Of a stretch of 40,459 nucleotides of DNA, positions 9,016 through 17,849 are shown piece after piece; the first letter of the stretch is position 1; the number at the start of each line of letters is the position of its first letter. The notes beneath the pieces were generated by a model. The model ran no database searches and was not told the origin of the DNA. It saw only the letters and a list, made by a program, of their open reading frames with translations. The stretch spans positions 1-40,459 of the forward strand of contig JAAYVL010000035.1 of NCBI GenBank assembly GCA_012517205.1. Reading direction: 5' to 3'. This DNA comes from Verrucomicrobiota bacterium. Its GTDB lineage: Bacteria; Verrucomicrobiota; Verrucomicrobiia; Limisphaerales; UBA8199. The position numbers and the translations under genes were made by a program.

Positions 9016-10401
9016 TTACACTTCCGTCCACTGCCCGGGCACCGGAACGGGATAGCGCCCCTGGTCATCGGGCAGAATGGGCGGGGGACTGTTCTCGTTG
9101 AGTTCGTCAATATTGGGGCAGAGCTGGAAGTTGGAAGCCATCATCTGCTCCCAGGTGACGACCTGGCCGGTATGCACCGCGGCGCGGCCCATGAGGTCGG
9201 CGATGTTCGAATGAGCCGCGCGCACGGTCTCGTTGTGCGGCTTGTCGTTGCGGATGGCATCGAGCAGGGCCGTCCATTCCTCCTGCCACGGCGTGGCGGC
9301 CTCCTTCGGAGCGCGCCAGGCGATGTTCTCCGGACGGCAGCGCTGGTCTTTGTAAATGTGGACGGTGCCCAGGTGGCTCCATCCCGAAAACTGGGCGGCG
9401 CATTTCGTGCCATGAATAAAAGTGGCAAACTCTTCGTGGCATTTCGGCAGCCAGCGCACCACGTCCAGCGCCTTGGTGCCATCGGGAAAAGTCCATTCAA
9501 TGCTGAGCGAATCAAGATTCTGGCTGCCATCAGTGTTCTGCGCCGACCGCCCCCCGACCCCATGCGCGCTCACGGGCCATTGATCCTTGATCCAGCACAG
9601 CTCGTCAATCTGGTGAATGTTCATTTCGGCAAACAAACCGCCCGAAACCCAGAGGAAATGCACGAAGTTCCGGATTTGCCAGAACAACTCCTTCTCCCCC
9701 GCCGGCTTCCGGCCCAGGTGGCCGACCGGCTGCATTCGATAAGCCCGGATAAGCTGCACCTCGCCCAACTCGCCGGCCCGCAATCGCCGGATCAGTTCCT
9801 GGCGATTGCGCGAGTGGCGGCATTGCAGCCCGGCGGCAATCTTGAGGTTCTTCTTCTCCGCGGCCTCCCCGGCCCGGATCAGGCGCCGCAACCCCGGCGC
9901 GTCCGGCGCAAACGATTTCTCCATGAACACGTTGACCCCCTTCGCCACGGCGTATTCGAGCTGCATGGGCCGGAAGGCCGAATAGCCGGTGAGCATGGCC
10001 ACATCGCCCGGACGGAGACAGTCAATGGCCTTGCGATAGGCATCAAAACCGGTAAAACGCCGCTCGGGCGGCACCTCGACCCGGTCGGCAAATTTCTCGC
10101 TGAGCGACTGCAGCGCCGAATTGAGCCGGTTCTCAAACAAATCGGCCATCACGGTCAGCTTGACCGGCCCGCGCGGCGAATCAAAGGCGTCGGCCACCGC
10201 GCCGCATCCCCGCCCGCCGCAGCCGATGAGGGCAAGGCGGATCGTATTGTCTTCCCCGGCGTGAACCCAGGGGATGCCCACGCCGGCCAGGGCGGTCGTG
10301 GCCGCTGCCGCCATGCCGCCGGCGACAAATTCACGGCGGGAAAGTTTCGGGGTGCTGGCCGCCGAACGCGGCGGTTCCGGTGTGGATGATGTGTTGTTCA
10401 T
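9016..10401 (-). CDS. Tat-exported Gfo/Idh/MocA-family oxidoreductase
   Basis: This 461-residue NAD(P)-dependent sugar oxidoreductase homologue carries an N-terminal twin-arginine signal (SRREFV at about 25-30, then an Ala-rich hydrophobic stretch ending near VHAGED). The Rossmann motif is LALIGCGGRGCGAV at about 57-70. The usual EKP motif of the family reads MEKSFAPD here, so the catalytic Lys is kept and Pro is changed to Ser. The C-terminal domain holds GGLFAEMNIHQIDELCW and the HGVGGRSAQNTDG region typical of the exported Verrucomicrobia/Planctomycetes subfamily. It follows an L-fucose isomerase-like gene by 123 bases on the same strand, suggesting a joint role in sugar metabolism. The substrate is unknown. 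Confidence 0.9.
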   Translation of the reverse strand: MNNTSSTPEPPRSAASTPKLSRREFVAGGMAAAATTALAGVGIPWVHAGEDNTIRLALIGCGGRGCGAVADAFDSPRGPVKLTVMADLFENRLNSALQSLSEKFADRVEVPPERRFTGFDAYRKAIDCLRPGDVAMLTGYSAFRPMQLEYAVAKGVNVFMEKSFAPDAPGLRRLIRAGEAAEKKNLKIAAGLQCRHSRNRQELIRRLRAGELGEVQLIRAYRMQPVGHLGRKPAGEKELFWQIRNFVHFLWVSGGLFAEMNIHQIDELCWIKDQWPVSAHGVGGRSAQNTDGSQNLDSLSIEWTFPDGTKALDVVRWLPKCHEEFATFIHGTKCAAQFSGWSHLGTVHIYKDQRCRPENIAWRAPKEAATPWQEEWTALLDAIRNDKPHNETVRAAHSNIADLMGRAAVHTGQVVTWEQMMASNFQLCPNIDELNENSPPPILPDDQGRYPVPVPGQWTEV

Positions 10402-10524
10402 ATAAATCGTTCAGTGGCGGACGCGCCTCTCCGGCTCCGCCGGCTCCCGGCCCGCCTGCGCGCTTGCGCCGCGGCCCCGCTTTTCTGCCGCCCGCCGCCG
10501 GGCCGTTCGCCGCCCGGCGCCCTT

Positions 10525-12156
10525 TTATTTCAGGGCGACGTTCCCGCACAAGTGCGCTTCCAGCCCCAGTTCCGCCAGCATGGCGGCCTTGATGCGGCAC
10601 GCGCGGTGCGCCTCTTTGAGACTGGGCGCATAAACCACCTGGATATGGTTGGCCTTGTGCCGCGCCATAAACTGGTCCCGCGTGATGCCGTCGAGCACGG
10701 CATGCATAATGGGCCACTGCGGAGTCGTCAATTGCAAACGGCGCCGGCTCTCTTTCTCCGGCAGCTCAACCGCCTTGCCCACCCCCAGGTCGCAATGCAG
10801 TTTTCCGTCCATGACGAACACGCGGCTCCAGACAATCGGCCCGGGCTTGGAAACCCCCTGGATGGAGCCGCCGCCCAGGCGGAAATACATGGGCGGCTGG
10901 CGATGGCTGGTGGCGCCCCGGTAGCCGCCCCGCAGGTGCGCGGGCGGCACCGCGCCCGAAATCAGAAACACCCAGACAAAATCGTTCACCCCGTTGCCCT
11001 TAAACGCCTCGCCCCAGCGGACATCATGCAAGGTGTTTTCGGGCGCAAACCCCAACTCGCGCCACAGCCGGTAGGTCACCAGCCCGTCCAGGCCGGCGCA
11101 TTCGTCCACCTCGTTAAAATGCGGAACAGCCTCGCCCGCAAACAGCACGCGCCGGCTCCCGGCGGCCGTCACCGGCGGACGATCCACGTTGTTCAGCAAC
11201 CCCTCCACCAGGTCGCTGGCCGGCACCAAATCCTTGAGGCCCTGCTGATACTGGATGCCCACGGCGTCACAGCCAAATTCATCCGCCAGCCGGACGGCGG
11301 CGACATACATCCTGCACTGCTGCAGCGTTTGCGCCTCGGTCAACTGCGTTTCCTCCTCGCGGCCCCACTGGAAGGTCATCCCCTGCTTGAGCAGCCAGTC
11401 CAAGACCGCGCGCGCCTCCGCCTCGCTCACCTGCTGCATCGCCGCATACAGGGTGGATTGGCTCAGCCGCTCCTTGAACACCCCCGTCGGATGCAACAAT
11501 TCGTCGGGAATAATCGCGTTGAACATCCCCATGCAGCCTTCGTCAAAGACCCCCAGGATTGCCTTTTGCTGGCGGAACCGGCGGGCGGCTTCCTGGCCCA
11601 GCCGCTCGTCCGCCGCCGGCAGCTTGAGCAGGCGCAAATCCTTGACGTGGCTTTGGTCGTGCGTCACCACGCCCGTCTGCAGCCATTGCCGCAAACCCGC
11701 GCGGAAAAAGTCATCCTGAAACCGCTCGCTCCACAGCGTGCTGTAGCGAACCCCGGCCTTGGTCAGCGAGCCGTTCAGGTTCAGCATCCCCACCAGCCCG
11801 GGCCAGGTCCCGCTCCAGTTGGCCACCGTCAGAATCGGCCCCCGGTGCGTCGTCAGCCCGGGCAGCACATGATGGCTGTATTGCCAGACGGACTCGGCCA
11901 CGATCAGGGGCGCTTGCGGATCGAGCTTGCGGAACACCTCAATCCCCCGCCGCTGCGAATCAATAAAACCATGCCGCGTCTGCGGATCGTAAGCATGCGC
12001 GCGCAACACCTTCCAGCCCTCCGCTTTGAGCGCCCGGGCAAGGGCGGCTTCCATCCGGGCCTGCTCCGGCCAGCATTGCTGGTTGGCCGAAAGCCGCAGA
12101 TCACCACTGCAGACCAGGTAAACAGTTTTGGGGGAGAGAGGATTCCTGATTTTCAT
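10525..12156 (-). CDS. L-fucose isomerase-like protein
   Basis: The 543-residue protein resembles the FucI/AraA ketol-isomerase group. N-terminal Rossmann-like segments (TVYLVCSGDLRLS, then APLIVAESVWQYSHH and GPILTVANWSG) fit the first two domains. CDAVGIQYQQGLKD falls where FucI-like enzymes carry metal ligands. The C-terminal segment with ARHKANHIQVVYA, followed by AMLAELGLEAHLCGNV, matches the region bearing the last metal-binding His. The segment FDEGCMGMFNAIIPDE is typical of divergent fucose-isomerase family members. Isomerase activity is inferred; the substrate may be another deoxy- or methyl-sugar. It heads a likely two-gene unit with the exported oxidoreductase. No strong Shine-Dalgarno is visible. 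Confidence 0.75.
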   Translation of the reverse strand: MKIRNPLSPKTVYLVCSGDLRLSANQQCWPEQARMEAALARALKAEGWKVLRAHAYDPQTRHGFIDSQRRGIEVFRKLDPQAPLIVAESVWQYSHHVLPGLTTHRGPILTVANWSGTWPGLVGMLNLNGSLTKAGVRYSTLWSERFQDDFFRAGLRQWLQTGVVTHDQSHVKDLRLLKLPAADERLGQEAARRFRQQKAILGVFDEGCMGMFNAIIPDELLHPTGVFKERLSQSTLYAAMQQVSEAEARAVLDWLLKQGMTFQWGREEETQLTEAQTLQQCRMYVAAVRLADEFGCDAVGIQYQQGLKDLVPASDLVEGLLNNVDRPPVTAAGSRRVLFAGEAVPHFNEVDECAGLDGLVTYRLWRELGFAPENTLHDVRWGEAFKGNGVNDFVWVFLISGAVPPAHLRGGYRGATSHRQPPMYFRLGGGSIQGVSKPGPIVWSRVFVMDGKLHCDLGVGKAVELPEKESRRRLQLTTPQWPIMHAVLDGITRDQFMARHKANHIQVVYAPSLKEAHRACRIKAAMLAELGLEAHLCGNVALK

Positions 12157-12350
12157 GTTCTGGATATAGCTCTATGACTCTGCGGCCTTTTTTAGCACAT
12201 CGCCTCCCCCAAGTCACTGAATCTTTTTGCCCTACCCGCGCCATAATAACACCCAACCCCACCCGAGCCCAAAGATAGCCCCTCCGCCAGGCTCTCTTCC
12301 CCCCGCCGAAACCTTCCCAACAATACCGGTGCTCCTTCCGTCCTTAAGCG

Positions 12351-12447
12351 CCGTGTACAAGGGGTGTACAAGGGGTGCTCACCGGGAGTCCATAGGATTT
12401 TAGCTGGTACACCCGATGGGCATCCCTTGTACACCCCTTGTACACGG
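12351..12447. repeat. 27-bp inverted repeat built from tandem TGTACAAGGGG units
   Basis: The left arm (12351-12377) and right arm (12421-12447) are reverse complements with one mismatch, separated by 43 bases. Each arm contains the 11-base unit TGTACAAGGGG twice in tandem (one base differs in the right arm), and each unit contains the palindrome TGTACA. The folded RNA or cruciform would have a stem of about 27 bp. No T tract follows, so it is not a standard terminator. It could be a mobile palindromic repeat, a multi-site operator, or a remnant of a small inverted-repeat element. Confidence 0.8.
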
Positions 12448-12552
12448 CTTAGGGTTAGCTATTGATACGCCTGAAATGAGAGGAGTTGAAGTGGTTTACG
12501 GGAAACCGCGGGTTTAGGAAGTGCTGGAGGGCTTGGAAGTCTCTATCTGAAG

Positions 12553-12571
12553 GTGTCCAAAAATTGGACAC
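12553..12571. promoter_or_regulatory. Perfect 8-bp palindrome GTGTCCAA-AAA-TTGGACAC
   Basis: Two perfectly complementary 8-base half-sites are separated by AAA, 224 bases upstream of the phosphodiesterase start. The short A/T spacer and exact symmetry suit a dimeric repressor operator or a small repeat element. Which protein would bind it cannot be read from the sequence. Confidence 0.4.
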
Positions 12572-12794
12572 TTGGCTTGGTGGTTGAGGTTGGGAATCTT
12601 TGATTTTTGGAGAATTGTGGGAGCCGCGCTGTGGCGGGCTATTAAGCGGTGCCGGTGGAGTCTTTTTGAAGGGCTTATTTGCGCTTGCTTCCACGGTGCG
12701 GCTGACGCATGGTGCCTGCGTGCATATAAAGCCCGTCTTCTCTTGGAAAAGCCTGTTTAACCTCCCCGGAACGGCCGGTTTGGTTTCCCTCACT

Positions 12795-13637
12795 ATGATT
12801 ATGAATGCCGCGGGTGAGACGCTCCCGGCGTTGAGCCTTATCGCCAGCCAAAGGCCGCTGGTTATTGCCCATCGCGGCTATTGCCAGATTGCGCCGGAAA
12901 ACACGCTGCCGTCGTTCCGGTTCGCCCTGGCAGCCGGGGCGGACCTTGTGGAACTGGATTATCACCATAGCAAGGATGGCAAAATGGTGGTCCTCCACGA
13001 TAATTATTTGGATCGCACGACCGACGCGACGGCCCGGTGGCCGGAAAAGCAGATCAAGGTGGGAAGCCGGACGGCGGCGGAAATACAAAGCCTGGACGCC
13101 GGCAAATGGTTTGATCCGCTGTTTGCCGGGACGCGCATTCCCCTGCTGGCGGAGGCGCTTGATACGATCCAGGCCGGCGGGGTGACCCTGATCGAGCGGA
13201 AGGATGGCGCTCCGGCCGATTGCATCAAATTGCTGCGCGAGAAGGGGCTGATTAACAAGGTGGTGGTGCAGGCATTTGATTGGGAGTATTTGCGGGTTTT
13301 TCACGAGCAGGAGCCCGCGCAAGTGCTCGGGGCGCTCGGCCCGCCGGCTTTTCTGTCCGACGGCAGGAAACCCGAAGGCATCGCCAAAGGACTGAGCGCC
13401 GCGTGGCTGGATGAGCTGCAGAAAACCGGGGCGAAAGTCGCGGTCTGGAACGATAACGTTTCCCGTGAAGCCGTGCAGTTGGCGCACCAGCGCGGGCTGA
13501 AGGTGTGGGTTTATACCATTAACGACCCGGCGGCGGCCAACAAACTGCTCGATCTCGGCGTGGATGGCATCATCACCAACAACACGTCGTTGATCTGGAA
13601 GACGGTCGCGCTGCGCGCGCGGACCGGGAATTCATAG
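12795..13637 (+). CDS. Glycerophosphodiester phosphodiesterase
   Basis: The TIM-barrel enzyme splits glycerophosphodiesters into sn-glycerol 3-phosphate and an alcohol. From the ATG at 12795 (280 residues) the motif IAHRGYCQIAPENT carries H26, R27 and E35. LVELDYHHSKDGKMVVLHD carries metal ligands E53 and D55 and the second catalytic His H68. The C-terminal VWVYTINDPAAANKLLDLGVDGIITNN is standard for GDPD. The frame is open 65 codons further upstream, but that part shows no family similarity, so 12795 (or the ATG at 12801) is preferred. No signal peptide is evident with this start; UgpQ-like cytoplasmic action is likely. The gene converges with aspS. Confidence 0.92.
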   Translation: MIMNAAGETLPALSLIASQRPLVIAHRGYCQIAPENTLPSFRFALAAGADLVELDYHHSKDGKMVVLHDNYLDRTTDATARWPEKQIKVGSRTAAEIQSLDAGKWFDPLFAGTRIPLLAEALDTIQAGGVTLIERKDGAPADCIKLLREKGLINKVVVQAFDWEYLRVFHEQEPAQVLGALGPPAFLSDGRKPEGIAKGLSAAWLDELQKTGAKVAVWNDNVSREAVQLAHQRGLKVWVYTINDPAAANKLLDLGVDGIITNNTSLIWKTVALRARTGNS

Positions 13638-13715
13638 TGCAGCCGCGTTTGCGCGCGGGGCGGCGCCGCCGCGGCCCAAACCGGCTGCCTCGGGCAGTGT
13701 TCGCGTGAGGGCCGC

Positions 13716-13752
13716 GCGCCGCCAGACTGGCCGGCGGCGCTTACTCTTTTTT
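13716..13752 (+). terminator. Rho-independent terminator after the phosphodiesterase gene
   Basis: The stem GCGCCGCC/GGCGGCGC (13716-13723 with 13733-13740) has a 9-base loop and is followed directly by TTACTCTTTTTT. The T-rich run doubles as the last codons of the convergent aspS gene. It should stop transcription from the phosphodiesterase side, 79 bases after its stop codon. Confidence 0.6.
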
Positions 13753-15540
13753 CGCGGCCTTGACTTCGAGGTGCAGGTCGCGCAACTGGCGCGCCGAAGC
13801 CGGGGAAGGCGATTCAGTCATCAAGCACGTGCCCTTGGCGGTCTTGGGGAAGGCGATGACGTCGCGAATGCTCGGCGTGCCGCATAAGATCGCAATTAAC
13901 CGGTCAAACCCGAGGGCGATGCCGCCATGCGGCGGGGCGCCATACTTGAAGGCCTCCAGCAGGTAGCCGAAGCGCAGTTTTATTTCCTCCGGCGGGATTT
14001 GCAGCACGTCTTCGAACACCGTTTTCTGCACCTCCGCCTGGTGGATACGAATCGAGCCGCCGCCCAATTCCACCCCGTTCACCACGATGTCGTAGTGCTG
14101 GCCGCGAACCTTTTTGGGGTCGCTCTTGAGCAGCGGGATATCCTCCGGCACCGGCGCCGTGAAGGGATGATGGCTTGAATACCAGCGGTTTTGTTCCTTG
14201 TCGAAGCTCAGCAGCGGGAAGTCCACCACCCAGAGGAAGTCAAACCGGTCGGGGGGGATGACCAGTTTGCCCTGGGCTTTCAGCACTTCGGCACAGTAAA
14301 GGCGAATCTTGCCGAGGATTTCGCAGGCCGTCAGCCATTGGTCGGCGGCAAAGAGGATGAGATCGCCTTCCGCGATGCCGAGCTTGCTGGTCAGCGCCGC
14401 TTTTTCGGCGTCGCTGAAGAACCGCACGATAGGCGACTTCCATTCGCCGCCTTCGACCTTGATGTAGGCCAGCCCCTTGGCGCCGAACGCTTTGGCGTAT
14501 TCGGTCATGGTGTCCATCTGCCCCTGGGTGACGTCCGCCAGGCCCTTCGCGTTGAGCGCCTTGACGACGCCCTGGCTGGCGACCGCGCTGCTGAAGATCT
14601 TGAACTGGCTGGCGCGGAACTCTTCGGTGAAGTCCACCAGTTCCATGCCGAAGCGCGTGTCGGGCTTGTCGCTGCCGTAGCGGTTTATGGCTTCCTCGAA
14701 GCGGAGGCGCCGGAAGGGCGTGGGCACGTCCAGGTTCAGCGCGGTCTTCCAGATGCGCTGCAGCAGGCCTTCGATCAGGGCGTAGATGTCTTCGCGCTCG
14801 ATGAACGACAGTTCGAGGTCAATCTGGGTGAACTCCGGCTGGCGGTCGGCGCGGAGGTCTTCATCCCGGTAGCAGCGGGCGAGCTGAAAGTATCGCTCGA
14901 CGCCGGCCACCATGAGGATTTGCTTGAACTGCTGCGGGGACTGCGGCAGCGCGTAGAACTGGCCCGGGTTGGTGCGGCTGGGGACCAGGAACTCGCGCGC
15001 GCCTTCCGGGGTGGACTTGAAGAGCGTGGGGGTTTCGACTTCGAGGAAGCCCTGTTCGTCCATGAACAGGCGGGTAGCCGTGGCGACCTTGCTGCGCAGG
15101 CGGAGGTTGCGGGTCATTTCCGGCCGGCGCAGATCGAGGTAGCGGTATTTGAGGCGCAGCTCCTCGTTCACTTTGGCGGCCACTTCCGGCTCGTCCACCG
15201 GAAAGGGCAGCACTTCGGCGGGATTCAGGACTTCCAGCCCGCTGGCGAGGACTTCGACTTCCCCGGTCGAAATCCGGGGGTTATTCGTGCCGTCCGGGCG
15301 CGCCCGCACTTTGCCGCTAATGCGGACCACGCATTCGCTGCGCAGCCCAGCCGCCTGTTCAAACAGCGGCGGGGGCAGGTCCGAGGGATCAAACACGGTT
15401 TGCGTGCGCCCTTCGCGGTCGCGCACATCAATAAAGATCAGGCCGCCCAGGTCGCGCCGCGAGTGGACCCAGCCTTCGAGCGTCACGGCCCGGCCGATAT
15501 GCGCCGGGCGCAGTTCATTGCAATGATGCGTTCGTTTCAT
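13741..15540 (-). CDS. aspS: Aspartyl-tRNA synthetase (bacterial type)
   Basis: This 599-residue class II synthetase charges tRNA with aspartate. The N-terminal OB-fold anticodon-binding domain (about 1-105) reads VTLEGWVHSRRDLGGLIFIDVRDREG. The catalytic core has PQSPQQFKQILM, motif 2 RCYRDEDLRADRQPEFTQ, the bacterial GAD insertion in the middle, and motif 3 GIALGFDRLIAILCG near the end. L31 in SRRDLGG matches the Leu of tRNA-Asp-specific (discriminating) enzymes rather than the His of non-discriminating ones; that is inference. The frame is open upstream to 15645, but the ATG at 15540 matches the family start. It follows the LarA homologue by 114 bases on the same strand. Confidence 0.97.
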   Translation of the reverse strand: MKRTHHCNELRPAHIGRAVTLEGWVHSRRDLGGLIFIDVRDREGRTQTVFDPSDLPPPLFEQAAGLRSECVVRISGKVRARPDGTNNPRISTGEVEVLASGLEVLNPAEVLPFPVDEPEVAAKVNEELRLKYRYLDLRRPEMTRNLRLRSKVATATRLFMDEQGFLEVETPTLFKSTPEGAREFLVPSRTNPGQFYALPQSPQQFKQILMVAGVERYFQLARCYRDEDLRADRQPEFTQIDLELSFIEREDIYALIEGLLQRIWKTALNLDVPTPFRRLRFEEAINRYGSDKPDTRFGMELVDFTEEFRASQFKIFSSAVASQGVVKALNAKGLADVTQGQMDTMTEYAKAFGAKGLAYIKVEGGEWKSPIVRFFSDAEKAALTSKLGIAEGDLILFAADQWLTACEILGKIRLYCAEVLKAQGKLVIPPDRFDFLWVVDFPLLSFDKEQNRWYSSHHPFTAPVPEDIPLLKSDPKKVRGQHYDIVVNGVELGGGSIRIHQAEVQKTVFEDVLQIPPEEIKLRFGYLLEAFKYGAPPHGGIALGFDRLIAILCGTPSIRDVIAFPKTAKGTCLMTESPSPASARQLRDLHLEVKAAKKE

Positions 15541-15654
15541 GTTGCGCTGGAACCCCGGAGGCGGAAAACCGAATCGGACAACCGTTCCGCCGGGTTCAAA
15601 AGCGAGGCGGGATGCTGCCTGGCACCGGGGCAATTTGAAAGCCAAATCTTGCGC

Positions 15655-16944
15655 TCACGCGGCGAATTGGCGTTGGAGTGCCCACAATCCCAGCGCCGGG
15701 TTGCTGATGTAGAAGATTTCCTCGCCGTTCGGCAGGCGGTTGGGGCCGTCGCGCAGGCGATCCGGCGGATACCGCTTGAGGGCATCCGCAAGCTCGGCCG
15801 CGCCGAAGCCCACCGCGCGTATGGCCTCCAGGCTCAAGCCCGGCCCGGGGCAATAGGTAATGCGGAAGCGGCCTTCGCTGGAGCCGTGGATGAGGTGCGC
15901 GGCGGCGCTGCGGTTGTTGCGCAGCCGGGCGTGGGCCTTGACCGCGGCCAGGGTCCGGGGCGTTCCGCGATAGCCGTGCTGGCGGATCAGGCGATCAATC
16001 TCGGCGTCTTCGCCGAAGGTCTGGAGGCCGGGCGCCAGCACGATGAGTTCGCCGCCGTCAGCCATCGCCATGCGCGTCCGGTAAATCGCCTTGTTCCCCA
16101 GCCAGGTGCTTGTGAATTCGCGCGGGTCGAGGAAAACGACCACTTTCTTCAGCGGCTTCGCCAGGAGATTCAGGTTGACCTTCTGGGAGAGCCGCGCGCC
16201 CAGGGTGAAGGTTTCCATGTCGTCGCCCACGTAAAGCCCGCGCATGATCATGCCGCGGCCCGCCGGGTTTGGCTCCATCACGGTCAGGATATAGACGATG
16301 GGCAGGTCGCGGAGGAAAGCCTGAACGCCGTAGTTGAACAGGCGGCGGACGGGGGTTTCGATGCGCCCCATCATGCGCTCCATGCCGAAAGCCGCGCCGA
16401 GGAAGTGCGATTTGTTGATGATGTCCGCGCCGCCGGCGCCGACCACCACATTCTTGGTGTAGTTGGCCATGCCCACGACCTCATGCGGCACAATCTGGCC
16501 GACCGAGAGGATGAGATCGTAGCCGGCGAACAGGAGCTGGTTGACCTCGATGCGCACGGAATAATCCACCCGCCCCTCCGACCATTCGCGGATGAGGCGG
16601 CCGGGCACTTCGCCCACGCGCCGGAGGCCGTGCCGCCAATCGTGCACCCGGAACCGCTCCCGCGGGATGCTCCGGCCGAACATCAGGCGCAACTGCGCCT
16701 CGGTCATCGGCGCATGCGTGCCCAGCGCGGGCATGATGTCCACGGTGGCTTGCGGGGCGAGCATCCCATAGAGCAGGCGGGTGAGTTCGCCGGCATCCGA
16801 GTTGAGGCGGGTGTGATCCGGCGGCAGCACCAGCACTTTCCGCAGCGGCCGCCCGATGACCTTCAGTGCTTGCGCCAGCGCCGCGCGTTTTTCCGCGGTG
16901 CGGAGATTATCCGCGGTTCCGCCGCGGGCAAAATAGGTAGCCAT
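15655..16944 (-). CDS. LarA-family (lactate racemase-like) nickel-pincer enzyme homologue
   Basis: The 429-residue protein belongs to the LarA/DUF2088 family, whose members racemise or epimerise 2-hydroxy acids using the nickel-pincer nucleotide (NPN) cofactor. The NPN residues known in lactate racemase are all matched: DHTR (D43, R46), GTHAPMT (H77), and PHEVVGMANYTK with H154 and the cofactor-anchoring K164 at the spacing of LarA H174/K184. H180 lies 16 residues after K164, like LarA H200. The usual GGRK around the Lys is changed to YTKN, so this is a divergent homologue. It follows a mannonate-oxidoreductase-type SDR by 35 bases, suggesting a sugar-acid substrate rather than lactate. The NPN-synthesis genes larB, larC and larE are not in the window. 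Confidence 0.8.
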   Translation of the reverse strand: MATYFARGGTADNLRTAEKRAALAQALKVIGRPLRKVLVLPPDHTRLNSDAGELTRLLYGMLAPQATVDIMPALGTHAPMTEAQLRLMFGRSIPRERFRVHDWRHGLRRVGEVPGRLIREWSEGRVDYSVRIEVNQLLFAGYDLILSVGQIVPHEVVGMANYTKNVVVGAGGADIINKSHFLGAAFGMERMMGRIETPVRRLFNYGVQAFLRDLPIVYILTVMEPNPAGRGMIMRGLYVGDDMETFTLGARLSQKVNLNLLAKPLKKVVVFLDPREFTSTWLGNKAIYRTRMAMADGGELIVLAPGLQTFGEDAEIDRLIRQHGYRGTPRTLAAVKAHARLRNNRSAAAHLIHGSSEGRFRITYCPGPGLSLEAIRAVGFGAAELADALKRYPPDRLRDGPNRLPNGEEIFYISNPALGLWALQRQFAA

Positions 16945-16979
16945 AACCGGGGTTCAGAGCGGGTTTATCATTCGGCGGG

Positions 16980-17849
16980 TCAAACTCCGCTGAAAGCGCT
17001 GAATCCACCATCCACCGCGATGACCTGCCCGGTCACAAAGCCCGAGCCTTCGCCGCTCAGCAGCCACAGCAGCGTGCCGATCAGGTCTTCCGGTTTGCCG
17101 AAATGCCCCTGCGGGGTGTGGGCGGTGATGGTGGTGCCGCGCGCCGTCAGCGAGCCGTCCGGCTGGGTCAGCAGGCCGCGGTTTTGGTCCGTGAGAAAGA
17201 AGCCCGGGGCGATGGCGTTGACGCGCACGCCGGTCCGGGAGAAATGCACCGCCAGCCACTGGGTGAAGTTGCTCACGCCCGCCTTGGCCGCGCTGTAGGC
17301 GGGGATTTTGGTCAGCGGCCGGAAGGCGTTCATCGAGGAGATGTTGATGATGTTGCCGCGCCCCTGCAGCACCATGTCCCGGCTGAAGACCTGCGTGGGC
17401 AGGAACGTGCCCAGGAAATTCAGATTGAAGACAAACTGGATGCCCTCGGCCGTCAGATCGTAGAACGTCACCACGCCTTCCTGCGGAGCCGTGAGGTCTT
17501 CGCGGGAGAGGAACTCGCGGGAGGTCGTGCCGCGGGGGTGGTTGCCGCCGGCGCCATTGATGAGAATATCCACCGGGCCCAGGGCCGCTTTGACCTGCTC
17601 GTGCGCCTGTTCGAGGCTGGCCTTGTCCAAGACGTTGGCGGCGAAGCCCCGGGCAACGCCTCCAGCCTGGCGGATCCGGTCCGCGCCCTGCTGCGCCTTG
17701 TCGAGCTTGAGATCGAGAATGGCCACCTTCGCGCCGCACTGCGCCACCGCGTCCGCCATCGCGCCGCACAGGACGCCGCCGCCGCCGGTGATGACCGCCA
17801 CCTGGTCCTTGAGGTTTATTTGGAACGGTATCGTCATAGGAATACGCAT
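16980..17849 (-). CDS. SDR-family oxidoreductase, D-mannonate oxidoreductase (fructuronate reductase) type
   Basis: This short-chain dehydrogenase probably interconverts D-fructuronate and D-mannonate or a similar ketouronate pair. The coenzyme motif is VAVITGGGGVLCGAMADA. ILINGAGGNHPRGTTS is the variant of the NAG motif that I associate with SDR-type mannonate oxidoreductases. The catalytic Ser and YSAAK motif follow in INISSMNAF and KIPAYSAAKAG, and the tail is VTGQVIAVDGGFSAFSGV. ATGs at 17873, 17849 and 17837 are all possible; 17849 is chosen because GGAGGA lies 13 bases upstream. It is first in a minus-strand set with the LarA homologue and is divergent from the DHH gene. Confidence 0.82.
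   Translation of the reverse strand: MRIPMTIPFQINLKDQVAVITGGGGVLCGAMADAVAQCGAKVAILDLKLDKAQQGADRIRQAGGVARGFAANVLDKASLEQAHEQVKAALGPVDILINGAGGNHPRGTTSREFLSREDLTAPQEGVVTFYDLTAEGIQFVFNLNFLGTFLPTQVFSRDMVLQGRGNIINISSMNAFRPLTKIPAYSAAKAGVSNFTQWLAVHFSRTGVRVNAIAPGFFLTDQNRGLLTQPDGSLTARGTTITAHTPQGHFGKPEDLIGTLLWLLSGEGSGFVTGQVIAVDGGFSAFSGV

Larger units (their letters stand above)
12157..12794. other. Long intergenic region with inverted repeats
   Basis: About 640 bases separate the divergent isomerase-like and phosphodiesterase genes. No convincing gene was found: an 80-codon minus frame at 12192-12434 runs through the inverted repeat and looks random. The region holds two clear palindromic elements, listed separately, and presumably the promoters of both flanking genes. 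Confidence 0.6.

Noticed and set aside
10414-12177. A 587-codon plus-strand open frame
   Set aside because: It is antisense to the fucose-isomerase-like gene, whose protein matches a known family. No domain is seen in the plus frame.
12192-12434. An 80-codon minus-strand frame in the intergenic region
   Set aside because: It reads through one arm of the inverted repeat and has no coding signature or ribosome-binding site.
12157-12794. Possible IS element or MITE around the inverted repeat
   Set aside because: No transposase, terminal target duplication or second copy is seen in the window; only the repeat itself is reported.
14191-17298. A 1035-codon open frame on the plus strand
   Set aside because: It lies antisense to aspS, the LarA homologue and part of the SDR gene, which all have clear family motifs. 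High GC content keeps the opposite frame open; the translation has no recognisable domain.
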